Source: Ascaphus truei
Lineage: Eukaryota > Chordata > Amphibia > Anura > Ascaphidae
NCBI GenBank assembly: GCA_036426205.1
Contig: WSYH01000652.1
Coordinates: 114,835 to 178,834 of the forward strand
Length of the DNA: 64,000 bases
Direction: 5' to 3'
A program made the position numbers and the translations under genes. Below the pieces are notes generated by a model. That model did not search any database and was not told the DNA's origin. It worked only from the letters and a program-made list of their open reading frames with translations. Below are positions 43,570 through 55,229 of the stretch, piece by piece; within the stretch, counting starts at the first letter, position 1, and each line of letters begins with the position of its first letter.

Positions 43570-44733
43570 TATTGCCTGAGAAGCGAAGTGGTGAACGGCG
43601 GTGCATCAGCTGCTGGAAAAAATATGACCAAAACTGCGAGGGAACTAGGTGCAAAAATTTATTGTAGGCACATTTAAAAACAGTAAGAGAACACTCTTAC
43701 CACGCTTTATCAAAGAGCATAGTACAAACAACCAATTGAACATTTAAATACCCATAATTCCCTCCCTTCACTCGTGACGTTGTGCTGCTTACGTCCAATG
43801 GGAAACGTCACGCCCCTTTACTGATGGAAAGCTAGTAGACACAATTTAATGCCAGCTGAACTGCATTGCACACAAGTATAGTACATGGAGGTAAAGTACC
43901 CTCCTTCTTGTGTGACGTAACGGCCCGTCTGACCAATTGGATACGATCGCAGACGTTTGCCGTGAGAATGTAAACAAAGCAGTTGGTGGGGTATACAATA
44001 TAACCGAAGAGGGAAGGAAACCTGGGTATATTGACAAAAACATATGACTTATTGGGGCAATGCTACGAATTCATAATAACCATATATAAGACACAAACGT
44101 AATTCAAAAGCATTGACCCACATAATAAATCAAAAAAAAATTTTAAAACACTATTAACATTATAGTGAAAACCAATAAAAGAACAATTACTGTAAATATA
44201 TCCTCACAATACAAGAGATTACTAAAGTACTAGAAAATACTAGAAAATACAAGATCATCATTATAACAAACATAATTCATTCATTAATTAGATAAATAAA
44301 CAGGACAATGATATATCATGTAGGGATATTTGTGGAGGAAAAATGGTCTATGTGAGAAAGGCATCCTTGAATATTCATTATTATTAATGTAATATTTATC
44401 AGAGATATTTAATTAATATTTCATAAGCACACTATTTCATAGAACCACTATATACAGTAAAGCTCAGAAATTCCTGTCCAGAAGAATCTTGCTTATGATT
44501 TTCATTTTATTTAATTCAAAAGCCCTAGTCCAATCTTATTTTTATTATAAAATAAAATAAACATACATAAACCCTGAGAAAGGAAAAAAGAAAGAAAAAA
44601 GTATGGGATGAAGAATGGAGGGGGGGGGAAAGGGGAAGGGGGGAGAGGGGAGGGGGGGGGGGAAGGAAGAAAGAAAAAGAAAAAAGAAGAAAAAGAGGAA
44701 AAAGAAAAATATGTTAAACAATATTAACAATAT
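43570..44733 (-). mobile_element. PLE-5 3' untranslated / terminal region
   Basis: Minus-strand sequence downstream of the PLE-5 stop codon. It includes a purine-rich tract on the plus strand at 44610-44705 and, near 43692-43712, a phrase reading on the minus strand CTTTGATAAAGCGTGG that looks like the left half of the hammerhead subfamily seen at 21155 and 35015; the GAAAC half is missing. The stretch 43592-43625 shares CGGCGGTGCA and following A-rich sequence with the 418-bp insertion at 48318-48735. Confidence 0.45.
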
Positions 44734-47010
44734 TTATTGCAGAAAATGTTGCAATTCCCAGTTGATATTAATGCCATGTGGGGCCAGGGTATCTAAAGAA
44801 AACATCCAAAACATTTCTCTTTTGTTCAAGATATTCATTCTATCACCCCCTCGCTTCAAAATCTCAATATGCTCAATAGCCATAAATCTAAAGTTTGCAA
44901 GACCACCTTGGGGGCATTCAACAAAATGTCTTGAAACTGGATGTTTCACATCCTTGGTTCTAATAAACCTGACATGTTCCATCATTTGTTGTTTCAATGG
45001 TCTTATTGTTCTCCCCACGTATCCCTTAGAACACTTACACCATATTTAATAAATTACAAACTGTGTATTACAATTTATAAAGGACCTAATCACATAAGGC
45101 TGTTTCATTTTCTTAACAATAAGATTCTTAGCAGGACAAGCATATCTGCAAATTTTGCATGCACCACATCTAAAAAAAACTTTTGTTTCGTTAAGGGACA
45201 CTCCTGTATCACAAGAGGAGAAAAGGCTAGGGGATAGGTAGTTAGCCAAGGTTTTGGCTTTAGTAAAGACCGTTTTTGGACCTTGCTCAATAAATGGAAG
45301 AAGTTCGTTGTCAAGTTTTAAAACACCCCAATGCTTGTGAATGATATTTTTGACTTGTTGGGCCTGGTTACTAAATCTTGTTATAAAAAACGGAGTTACA
45401 GAATCACTAACAGAGCTATTGTTTTTATTTCTCTTTCTTGTCTTCTTAAGTGATTTATCTCCACAAGTAGTAATAACATGATCTCGATTCAATTTCAGTG
45501 CGTTTTCAAAAGCATTTTTTTAGGGTCAACTCATCATACCCCCGGTCCCTAAACCTCTGTGTCAAGCCGCTAGAATACTGAATATATGTCTCATCTGAGG
45601 AGCATAACCTCCTCAACCTAAGAAATTGACTTTTAGGTATTCCTTTTATCAAAGGCCTGGGATGACTGCTGTCAGAGCTTAAAAAGGTATTTCGTGAATT
45701 GATCTTCCTGAATACCTCCATCTGGATGGTACAGGATAGATCTGTGTGTAAATGTACATCCAAATAGTTAATATTTGTTATGTGACTATCAAACGTGAAA
45801 TTTAAATTAAAATGGTTTGTATTTAGTATATCGATGAATGTACCCAACGTATCACTATCACCGTCCCAAATTAGGATCAGGTCATCGATATACCTTTTAA
45901 ATAAAATTATGTGATTACGAAATAAATTATTACTACCATAAATTTGAGTGCTCTCCCAAAAACCCATAAATAAGTTTGCATATGATGGGGCAAAAGACGT
46001 CCCCATTGCAGTACCCCGTGATTGAAGAAAAAAATGTGTGTCAAACATAAAATAATTGTGATTTAACAAAAATTTGATAGTCAAGCAAAAAAATTTGTTG
46101 TGCTCCCGATAGATCTGATTTGTATAAATAGTGCTGAACAGCAGTCATCCCTTGATCATGATCAATAATGCTATAAAGGGATGAGACATCCATTGTTACC
46201 CAACGGTAAGATTTCAACCATTGGATCTCCTTTAACGATTTAATCAGATCTACTGTATCTCTGATATATGAAGGTAGCAGCTTGACCAGAGGTTGCAGGA
46301 ACAAGTCAATGTACCGAGAGAGACCATCTCCCAAAGATCCAATGCTGGAGACTATAGGATGCCCCGGGGGGGAGGTTCCCCAGTGATTTGTGGATCTTTG
46401 GGAGATGGTGAAATATCGGCACGACGGGACATGGGGTTAATAAAAATTCATATTCATTCTTATCTATGACCTGCAAGACTTTTCCCAATTCCAACAAATC
46501 AACCAATTCTCTCCTGAATGAAACAGTGGGATTACAGGGCAATTTACAATATGAAACAGTGTCATTGTGTTGGCGTAGGGCTTCCATTTCGTAAGATTTG
46601 GATGATTGTACAATTATCGCACCCCCTTTGTCTGCGTTTTTAATTATGAGTGATTTATTTTTTTGTAAATCGCTCAATTCCTTTCGTTCAGACAAAGAAA
46701 GATTGGTGGTATTGGTTCCAAATGAAACACCTTTAGATAAGATAGCTAAGTCTCTTTCCACCAATCTTTCAAACGTACACAAATGGGGGCCCTTCACAAA
46801 ATTAGGACAGAACAGAGATTTCTTTTTGTACCCTGTATGGATGTTATCTAAGAAAGAGGACAAATCATTTTCAACATTGTCATCACATAATTCACCTTGT
46901 TCTAAAAGCAAACTTTCTAGATCGTGAACAACACTTATTTCCTTAAAGGAAGACAATGAATCTTGGTTGTCAACCAAAGGAGTTGTGACATGATCGGGAG
47001 TAACATTCAC
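44734..47010 (-). pseudogene. Nearly full-length Penelope-like element polyprotein (PLE-5)
   Basis: The minus strand carries about 750 codons in the PLE order. 47010-46306 holds the N-terminal region with SLIIKNADKGGAIIVQ and FHHLPKIHKS. After a frameshift near 46340, 46334-46041 includes RT motif A (TMDVSSLYSIIDHDQG). After another near 46080, 46084-45506 holds GTAMGTSFAPSYANLFMG, the catalytic FKRYIDDLILIW, INYLDVHL and QFLRLRRLCSSDETY. A third break near 45500 leads to 45492-45046 with the linker (IIHKHWGVLKLDNE) and cysteine cluster (CGACKICRYACP). A single TAA at 45048-45046 interrupts the GIY-YIG domain, which goes on in the same frame (SKGYVGRTIRPLKQ, NKREMFWMF, PHGININWE) to 44734. 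Catalytic aspartates are kept; three frameshifts and one stop make it dead but recent-looking. Confidence 0.9.
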
Positions 47011-47029
47011 AGATTGATCACTGATGGTA

Positions 47030-47655
47030 TCTTTTTTATTAGCAAAAAAAAAAAATTATGCTAATTTTCTTGTAAACCTCTGGAGGTCAATTGTTGTATC
47101 AAACTGTTGAAAGTTTGCATCTGAGGCAATATTTAAGCCCCTGTTTAATAAACTAAGCTGATCAAAATGTAAATAAGGAACTAAGGAACCGCACTAATCT
47201 AAAAGGCAGCTAGAGTTTTTTTTTACTCATCTGTCCTCAATTTCCATTCGTCCTGGACTAGGGGACTTTTCCAGCCCTGGTTATCGTGCTTGAGCAAAAC
47301 AGAGCCAACAAATTATGGCTATTTGTGACCACAGGGCACACATTTTACTACAAATAACTGAGAAACGTATCCAACTAAATGCGTTTGCCCCCATGAGTGG
47401 GAGATGTACAGTATCAATGCAAAAAACATGCAAATAGAAGTTTGTTTTGACACATTGCTCCATTTTCTGCTTGCATCTGTGTCAAATATACAAAAGGGTT
47501 TTTTAAATTTTACACAAATTGTTAGCCAGAAACGCTGATGCCACCTCAGACCTGGTAGATTTTTTTTTACACAAAAGCAAGATATAAAAAAAGTGACATA
47601 CAGAGTTTGATACATCTCATTATAATCTGTGTGTCATGTAACACCTCCCTAATTA
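47030..47655. other. Intergenic, no recognisable feature
   Basis: AT-rich sequence between PLE-5 and the solo LTR. Short minus-strand frames (47281-47615) show no known motif. Confidence 0.4.
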
Positions 47656-48303
47656 CTCCTGTAACGCTGTTTCCCCCACCCTCTGGGAGATTCTGCCATT
47701 ACATGGTGTGTAGTGCTCACAGAATTCTGAGTTGTCTGCCGGTGGTATTGGGGATCTGGACAGGCTTCTGGGGTACATCACTGGCCTTTATCTCCTCCGG
47801 TACAGCGCCTCCATCTGCTGCAGGCTCCAAGGATGTGGAGACAATCCCTGCAGGAGAACTTACTGCCACTCCCCCAGATAGATTGCACACCAAGGCAGAG
47901 TATAATGGTACACAGGAACACTGTATTTAATCTCTGCCCAGCATACACTGGATACAGAATATATTTCTGGGGCTTCACCTTCCGAATGGTCCCTTGACCT
48001 CCACCCAAGGGCGCCAGAGGCAGTCCCCGCTCTTTCCTGACTCTCTAATAGAGTCAGGGGAATAGGTATCGCTCCTCACTCCCCCAAAGGGAGGGGACAG
48101 GAGATGTCAGATCCCAGCACACCTCTCCGTGATTACCTGTCTCTTTCAGAGGAAGCGACACTGATTAAATTTAGATGTGCAACCTCTTAAGTACAGAGGG
48201 GGAAGGTACAAGGTCTGAGCCCAGGATTAGGCAGAACACAGACCTTGCCCACCTCCTCCCCTGCCACTCAAGAGAGCTGCTTACTGTGGGGAAAATCCCT
48301 GGA

Positions 48304-48317
48304 CTGATTCTGACATT
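48304..48317. repeat. Target-site duplication, left copy
   Basis: CTGATTCTGACATT, identical to 48736-48749. The related LTR end at 50184-50297 has only one version of this site, which shows that the duplication flanks an insertion. Confidence 0.85.
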
Positions 48318-48735
48318 AGCAAAAAGTGATCAAGAGGTGATCACCAAAAGGTTCCCATTCACTTGCACTCAGCCTATTTATAATATATAACTGAACTGTA
48401 GGTGTACAGAAAGCGCATTGATAAATGCAAACACCAGGGAGGTAAGTACAGAAAAATAATAAAATGTTATTAAACTCATCTAATCAAAAAATATAAACAT
48501 ATACACTCTAATAAAAGGTTTAAAACCAACGTCTCTATTATTTACACAGTATCTACCAGACTCTGCACATACATTCAAAGCATAGTGCCACTGAGTGCAA
48601 GTGAACGGGAACCTTTTGGTGATCACCTCTTGATCACTTTTTGCTAATATATTTGTTTTTCCCAGTGCACCGCCGTTCTTCTCATACTGTGATTTAAGAA
48701 TATTAAGGTAGAGCAGGGATTACTTTTTTCCTATG
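48318..48735 (+). mobile_element. 418-bp insertion with inverted internal arms, probable short PLE copy
   Basis: Flanked by the 14-bp duplication CTGATTCTGACATT. Its left end (from 48315 to 48372) is the reverse complement of 48591-48648 with one mismatch, leaving a loop of about 218 bases. It has no poly(A) tail and no terminal inverted repeats in the DNA-transposon sense, since the right arm is internal. Its last 90 bases include CAGTGCACCGCCGTTC, which matches the minus strand of the PLE-5 terminal region near 43600. I infer a 5'-truncated PLE copy with an inverted 5' piece. Confidence 0.65.
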
Positions 48736-48749
48736 CTGATTCTGACATT
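48736..48749. repeat. Target-site duplication, right copy
   Basis: CTGATTCTGACATT, identical to 48304-48317; LTR sequence resumes directly after it. Confidence 0.85.
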
Positions 48750-48829
48750 GCCTGCACTGTTACCAGGTCTTACATGTCAGGGAGGGCAGACTGGTAGCCA
48801 AAACCAGGCATGGCTACACTCCTATTGAC

Positions 48830-50180
48830 ACTCCCCAATTTGCAAGATGATGCACATGCTGCAAAACTTGGAGCAAAGACCTCAATACTGTACATTGTTG
48901 CAGACGAGATAAAAATTATGCAATTTTAGTTCCAAATTTGCATGGATGCATCACCCCCAAAGAATTCCACCCAGCATTTTGATTGCTATTTCTAATCCAA
49001 TTTGTCAAAAGCCTGGAAACAGAATTTCCTGATTAAAAAAATTCTGTTGCACAAGGAGCTACATTTCTACATATCCCTCACTTTGTTCATTTTTAAAATG
49101 ACATTTGTTTTTTGTGAATTTTAGGAATCTTTGAGTGCCTGGATTTTCAGTGCACCAGCTTAAAAAATACTGTCTTTTTTTTAACAGAATTCTGCTATAA
49201 AGCTGTATTAAAGCATAGGATAATCAGAAATGATCCTTCATGCTTTAGCATTTACGTTTATTTAGTGCAATTTCAACTCTAATATAAACTAAGCAAAATA
49301 AAGAGATTGACCAGAAGGGTACAACAATCATCGTGTATAAAATTCCACTCAAGAAAAAAAAACTATTTCAAAGATCCACACATTTCTCATTTATCAGTAG
49401 CTCAGCTGTTATGAAAAATTAAAAGATGGAAAAAGACAGAGGATGCATACAATACAGTTTCATGCAGCTCTGTAATATGCTTTATGAAATGCTACCAGCA
49501 ATCAGTAAAGTACATATTCTAGAAATCCATGCCAACATCACCAATGTCTTCTAATTACTAATAGTATGTTTCAGTTAGCAAGAGGCCAAATACTTTATGA
49601 AGCGATAAGCTTAACAACATGAAGAATCATCTTGGGTATACACAGAAAATCTGATTAGCACTGGCTAAAATACATAAGGCTTTTCAGCCATCAAGGGACA
49701 GCTACTGTCAGATTACTGACTGCTACCAGTCATGAGGAATTAGTTTGACCTGCTGATCCAATGGCTAGTCATTAGTCAAAGTGCATCTCAAGAGAAATGG
49801 ATTTCCTTCTTCACAAATACCGTAATTAACTGCAAGGTTTACATAGGTGATTATTAGAGATGGCTCTAAACTGCTAGACACCAAGTAATTCTCAGTGCAT
49901 TGAAAAACAAAAAGATTGGAAATAACCAATCATCATTTGGTTTTAGCAAAAGTAAACAACCTCAATTATAGAACTGACTTTTTTTTATAGGCGTTAAATT
50001 CAGTTTAAAAAAAAATTCAGGACTTTATCTGTAGTACATGCAATTTAACGGAAGCTCTTATTACAGATAATAAAATTAAAATAAAAAAATAAAACCAGAT
50101 TGTATTGTACTGTATTAACACTGTATTGTGTAGAGAACTTGTACTATGCCTGTACTACAAAAAAAGAAACAAATGATACT
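48830..50180. other. AT-rich intergenic, no recognisable feature
   Basis: No convincing frame, RNA gene or repeat family is seen. Confidence 0.45.
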
Positions 50181-50183
50181 ATA

Positions 50184-50297
50184 TGTGGCCATGTCTGGTT
50201 TGGCTACTACTCTGCCCTCCCTGACATGCAAGCCCTGGTAACAGTGCAGGCAGTGTCAGGACCAATAATCCTGAGTTTTCCCCACAGTAAGCAGTTT
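50184..50297 (-). mobile_element. LTR 3'-end remnant of gypsy-1
   Basis: Reverse complement of this segment matches the 3' part of the solo LTR (about 48280-48318 joined to 48736-48818), including GCTTACTGTGGGGAAAA, CTGCACTGTTACCAGG and the terminal TGGCCACA. It lies at the expected 3' side of the minus-strand gypsy remnant. Confidence 0.75.
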
Positions 50298-50299
50298 GA

Positions 50300-51130
50300 A
50301 ATGGGTGCTCACCACAAACAGGACGGGACCACGAGGCTAGGTTGGGATGTTGGCATACACCGATCTACAACTGCGAAACCGTGTCCGGAGTGCAGAGTGG
50401 TAGTCGTGTAGCCAGGTCAGGGTAGGAGAGGTCAGAATGGTCATGATACTCGCCGTGGTCTAGGATTGGAGAAGTCGGATGGTCATTGTACGTAGCCGGG
50501 GTCCACGAGTAGAGAAGGTGGGAGTCCAAAAGCAAGCAGAGATCAAGGGTCAGAGAAGGCAGAGGTCCAGGTACAATCCGAGGTCAGGGTACAACAAGAA
50601 GGCAACAAGCAGAATGCACCAGGCAAGGAAAGGCAGTGGGATGCTTGAGGCATGCACTTTGCTTGAGGCATGCACTTCCTCAATTTAGCAATGGTTATGC
50701 TCAGCCAACTTGCAGCAGGTACTGACAGAGCATATAAGGAACTGACAGCCAATGGCAGGGGTGAACAAGGCTGTAGGAAATTAGTAAATCAGACCCACTC
50801 TGTCCATTGGTAAACAGGGGCGGAGTGTAGCACAGGTGTGGAGTAATAATGAATGGCATTAACCCTACGTGTGTCCCTGGTAACGCGACACAGGTGCATA
50901 GGTACCTGAGCAAGAGTGGCGTCATGGGACGCATATCGGGGCGGAGCCTAAACCCGATCCTGGTAGGTATAGCATGGCGCTTGCACGTAGCTTCTGTGTG
51001 AGGTGTGTCACTTGAGACATCACGGGACGTGTCACGAGGGCGAAGCCTAAGCCCGATCCATGCAGCGTCCTTCAGCTTGGCCACACGGCGCCTATGCGCA
51101 ACCTCAGTGTGAGGCACGACACCTGTCTCA
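50300..51130 (-). mobile_element. Gypsy-1 3' internal untranslated region
   Basis: No coding region. The stretch 50300-50680 resembles 60525-60820 (shared short phrases such as CACCACAAAC, GTGTAGCC, GTCAGGGTAGGAGA..GTC), so the same gypsy-family untranslated DNA also lies within the 3' LTR of gypsy-2. Confidence 0.55.
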
Positions 51131-52830
51131 TCAAGAGACTGCCTTTCTGAGATTATGCAGAATCTTTCCCCATGACGCTTGCAGATGCAGAATCCTGTTA
51201 TCCGCTGCTGGCACCCCGGATGTAGGTCCTGCGGTAGGAAGAGCCGAGGGATGGAAGCCGAAGTTGGTAAAAAATGGTGAGTCCTGTGTCGACTCTACGT
51301 AGATTGTTGTGGGAGAATTGGCCCAAGGCAAGAGATCTGTCCAGTTGTCCTGGGTATCGAAATTAAGCAACGGATGAACTGTTCAAGTGATTGATTCGTC
51401 TGCTTCGTCTGACCATTAATCTGAGGAAGATAGCCGTAAGAGAAGTGAAGAGACATCCATAGTTGTTTGCAAAAGGCCCGCCAAAATTTTGAGATAAATT
51501 GAGAGCCTCGATCAGACACAATAACTTGGGGAACTCCATGAAGACGGAACACCTTCTTGACGAATATTTCAAATAGTTTGAGGGCATTGGGTAAACCCTT
51601 GAGGGGAATGAAATGGGCCTGCTTAGAAAACCGGTCGACCCCCACCAGAGTGGTATTCCTGCCTTTGGATATGGGTAGTTCCATGATTTAGTCCATGGAA
51701 AGGTGAGTCCATGGGCGATCTAAAATCGGTAGGGGTTGCAGAAACCCCGATGGCCTGTTATGGGGAGTCTTGTTTTGGGCACCTGTCGAACATGTGGTGA
51801 CAAATTATTTTATGTCCTTATGTATCCCTGGCCACCAAAAGGTCCGTTCCTTGTACCTGGGTGTCTGGAGCTTTTAGATGAATGACCCCATTCTAGCACC
51901 TTTCTATGATATGCTGGTGCGGTGAAAAGGCGTCCATCTGGAACTTCGAGGCCCTCCGGAAAATCAGACTGACATTGTGCGATGTCTTCCAAAGAGTCAA
52001 AAGTATTAGCAGAGATTAAACATGATGGGGGATCTTGGTCCTCAGTCTTGTCTTCAATGAGAAATTGACGAGAGAGACCGCCTGCTTTACGTTTTTAGAC
52101 CCAGGTAGATATGAAATAATGAAATTAAAGCGAGAAAAAAAAGTGACCATCGAGCTTGTCACGATCCCAAGCGACGTGCACCTTCAATGTAGAAAAGATT
52201 CTTATGATCCGTCAGAATAGTAACAGGATTTTCAGTGCCCTCGAGCAAATGTCTCCTTTCCTCCAAGGCCATTTTGATGGCCAACAGTTCCCGGTTGCCG
52301 ACATCGTAATTCTTTTTGGTGGGTGAAAACATATTGGAAAAGAACACGCAAGGGTGTACTTTGACTTGCGGAGTCTTCCTTTGGGACAACACTTTTCCGG
52401 CCTCAACATTAGAAGCGTCCACCTCAAAAGTAAAGGGTAACACCGGATCAGGATGCACGAGCACAGGAGCTGATACAAAGGCTGCTTTCAGCCTCTCGAA
52501 AGCGTGGGTGGCTGCCGGGGATCACAGTGCTGGATCGGCTCCTTTCTGGGTCAATGCCGTAATGGGTGCTACTATGGACGAAAAGTTCTGTATGAACCTC
52601 CAATACTAATTGGCAAAGCCTAGGAACCATTGTATGGCTTTCAGGGTCGTGGGATGAGGCCAATCTATAACCACTTTCACTTTGGCTGGGTCCATGGTCA
52701 GGCCCGTGTCAGAGATGATGTAGCCTAGAAAGGACGTTGTGGTCTGATGAAACATTTGATTCTCCCTAAGACGTTGGAGTACCTGTTTGACATGGCCAGG
52801 ATGCTCGCGTGCGGTCTTGGAGAAGATTAG
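51131..52830 (-). pseudogene. Ty3/gypsy pol remnant: RT thumb, RNase H, integrase (gypsy-1)
   Basis: The minus strand reads, in order: the RT end (ENQMFHQTTTSFLGY, DPAKVKVVIDWP, about 52800-52640), an RNase H domain at 52464-52159 ([39 protein letters not shown]), an integrase N-terminal region at 51992-51810 (VLEWGHSSKSSRHPG), the integrase core at 51684-51295 (VDRFSKQAHFIP, VIVSDRGSQFISKFW, later NQSLEQ for the catalytic D, D and E), and its continuation to 51131. Multiple frameshifts and stops separate these pieces. The upstream RT palm is split off by a 387-bp MITE and continues at 53222-53320. Gag and protease are missing. Confidence 0.85.
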
Positions 52831-52832
52831 TA

Positions 52833-53219
52833 CAGCTGAACCCCGTTATAACGCGGTCCTTGGGGGCCACAGAATAAGACCGCGTTAAAATTTTGGCGAG
52901 CGAGGATTTACCGGCATCTAGATCTCTCTCCTCTTTGCTGTCAGCTCTCTCCTCACTTCATAGGGCGGTGTCCAAGTGCTCCTCCACGTGACCCTCCTCT
53001 GCGACGCCGCAAACGAGAGCTGGCAGCTGCTGAGAGGAGAGCACGTGGACACAGCCCTATGAAGTGAGGAGAGAGCTGACAGCAAAAAGGAGAGAGATCT
53101 AGATGCTGGTAAGTTCTTGCGCGGAAAAATGGAGGTTTTCAAATCTCGGGAGCCAAGCTCAGACCGCGTTATAAGCGGATTAGCGTTGTAGCAGATCGCG
53201 CTATAACGAGGTTGAGCTG
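52833..53219. mobile_element. 387-bp TA-flanked MITE inserted in gypsy-1
   Basis: The ends CAGCTGAACCCCGTTATAAC and (reverse complement) CAGCTCAACCTCGTTATAGC are flanked by TA at 52831-52832 and 53220-53221. It is the small relative of the 2.07-kb element at 15113-17180. Inside, 52918-52974 and 53046-53102 form inverted arms of 57 bases with two mismatches, so most of the element folds on itself. No coding capacity. Confidence 0.9.
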
Positions 53220-53221
53220 TA

Positions 53222-53320
53222 TATTATCTAAAGAGACAATGACGTATTGGTTGAGAAAATCCCTAAAGACCTCATTGAAAAAGTCCTGGAATACCGCGGA
53301 GCAACATCTCTAGCAGGTTA
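53222..53320 (-). pseudogene. Gypsy-1 RT palm fragment upstream of the MITE
   Basis: The minus strand encodes VFQDFFNEVFRDFLNQYVIV followed by SLDNI, the RT palm ending at the catalytic D-D region. On the other side of the MITE the frame goes on LIFSKTAREHPGHV. The gypsy sequence stops near 53320, which marks the 5' truncation or recombination point of this copy. Confidence 0.8.
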
Positions 53321-54655
53321 GTGTATTGGACTTCACAAGTAGCATTGCTATGATATGTAATAAGAAACTACTTTAACTAGCTGCTTCTTTAATATCAATG
53401 CATTTTACAAACTACATTTTAGCAAGAAGAGGGGGAAGTTTGGAAGATGTTTTCAAAAATACCACATACACTACAGTATGTCTTCAGAAAACTAAGTGTT
53501 GTATTGGATTCACGTTTGAAATGGTTGCCTTTTCATAAAACGGTTTTAATAAATTGTCAGTGTATGTGATCAAAAGGTACTTGGAAAAAAGCATAATTAC
53601 AACTGCTATTTACACTTTGACAACGACTTGCACAAATAAAGATTAAAAAAAACTCCATGGTAACTTGCTTTTAAATTAATATATGGTACAAATTAAAGAT
53701 TTTCATATTTTGGAGTTTACTTTATTGACTACTATTTTTATATTGAATATTACTCTATATACAAACCAACACCATATGCTGCAGATTGATGAAATACATT
53801 GTATTCATAGTAATCTTCCCTCAATCATATCATGACATACAATGACCTCATATTTAATGGGCAATAACAATTTTGTAATGAAGTCGATAAAATTGTACAA
53901 ATAGAAACTGACAGCTGTTACACACTCTTCACAGACAACCTATGATTTACAGCACAAGACATGTTCAGCACATGGAAATTGTTACTTGTCACTGAAAATC
54001 AGTGTCAGCTTTACTCTATCATTAAAGTAACACAAATGCTACATAACAGACAGCTAGTACTAAACAAATAAGTTTAAAAAAAAAGATGTAATAATAAGTA
54101 GCAACACAGTCAAGTCATTGCAATGCAGTGTGGTTTTTTTTAAAGGGATATTTCTACATAAGACCAAAGTAAACTAATAGATATGGCATGTTTAGAAGGT
54201 CAAATAATAAATGCCTTTAAAAACAAAAAGTGGTAACAAAATACTTTGGACTGTTTTTACAATCTTTCATGAAACCAATTTTTGTGATAACATGGTTTGT
54301 AAATTCTGGTATTTAAAGTAATTTTTACATGATTTGAATAGTTTGGGTTGAAAGAAAAGACATGTTCATCAAGTTCAAGCATGCCTGAATTTTAGTTGGG
54401 CGAGATACTCATACTGTAAATGTAATTATATTAATCAAGGGAGCAAGCAAAAAGTTTGCAAATTATGACCCAGAAGTGGAAAAAACCCCACACACAAAAT
54501 CATATCACGTGTTAAGCAGAGGTCTATGTGGAAGTCAAGCTGTCTGAATAAGAGACATTGTTTTTAATAGAAATATACCTCATCCATTATAAATGTTAAT
54601 ACTGTAAATGGTGCCCAACCTGGAGAGTATTAAAATGTTGGTATATACCTGTATA
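53320..54655. other. AT-rich intergenic, no recognisable feature
   Basis: No convincing frame, RNA gene or repeat family is seen. Confidence 0.45.
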
Positions 54656-54663
54656 CACACACA

Positions 54664-54723
<60 letters not shown>
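54656..54723. repeat. (AC)n microsatellite
   Basis: About 60 bases of AC repeat directly before the Tc1-like terminus. Confidence 0.95.
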
Positions 54724-54727
<4 letters not shown>

Positions 54728-55222
54728 GGTGTGAAAAAGAAAGTACACCATCTTTGAATTCTATGGTTTTACATATCACGACATAATAACAATCATCTGT
54801 TCCTTAGCAGGTCTTACAATTAGGTAAATACAAACTCAGATGTACAACAACACTAGACATATTACACTGTGTCATGATTTATTTAACAAAAATAAAGCCA
54901 AAATGGAGAAGCTATGTGTGAAAAACTAAGTACACTCTTACTGCTTCCATATGACTAAAGATGCTTAGTTGCAGACAGGTGCTGCTAATCAAATGTCCTT
55001 GATTAATTGATCATCAGCAAGTGTGACCACCTCTATAAAAGCCAGAGTTTTAGCAGCTTCCTGGTCGGAAGCATTCAGGTGTGTGTTAACATAATGCCAA
55101 GGAGGAAAGACATCAGCAATGATCTCAGAGAAGCAATTGTTGCTGCCCATCAATCTGGGAAGGGTTATAAGGCCATTTCCAAACAATTTAAAGTCCATCA
55201 TTCTACAGTGAGAAAGATTTAA
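54724..55222 (+). mobile_element. 3'-truncated Tc1-like transposon
   Basis: It begins CAGTGGTGTGAAAAAGAAAG, a Tc1/mariner-type terminus common in vertebrates, and runs through an untranslated region to a transposase start at 55094. The body ends about 55222; the rest of the transposase and the right terminal repeat are absent. Confidence 0.8.
55094..55222 (+). pseudogene. Tc1-like transposase, N-terminal 42 codons
   Basis: The ATG at 55094 opens MPRRKDISNDLREAIVAAHQ followed by SGKGYKAISKQFKVHHSTVR. This is the first helix-turn-helix of a Tc1-type transposase, which binds the terminal repeats. The frame stops after KI where the element is truncated; the DDE catalytic domain is missing. A full Tc1 transposase is about 340 residues. 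Confidence 0.8.
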
Positions 55223-55229
55223 AAAATGA

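Larger units (their letters stand above)
47660..48818 (+). mobile_element. Solo LTR interrupted by a 418-bp insertion
   Basis: The sequence begins TGTAACGCTG and ends ATGGCTACA. The four bases CTCC flank it on both sides (47656-47659 and 48819-48822), as expected for a Ty3/gypsy-type LTR insertion. A second, partial copy of its 3' end lies in reverse at 50184-50297. Without the 418-bp insertion and one 14-bp duplication the LTR is about 727 bp. There is no internal region next to it, so it is a solo LTR. Confidence 0.8.

Noticed and set aside
50100..50411. 103-codon frame beginning in AT-rich DNA and crossing the LTR remnant
   Set aside because: It crosses an LTR boundary on the antisense strand and lacks any motif.
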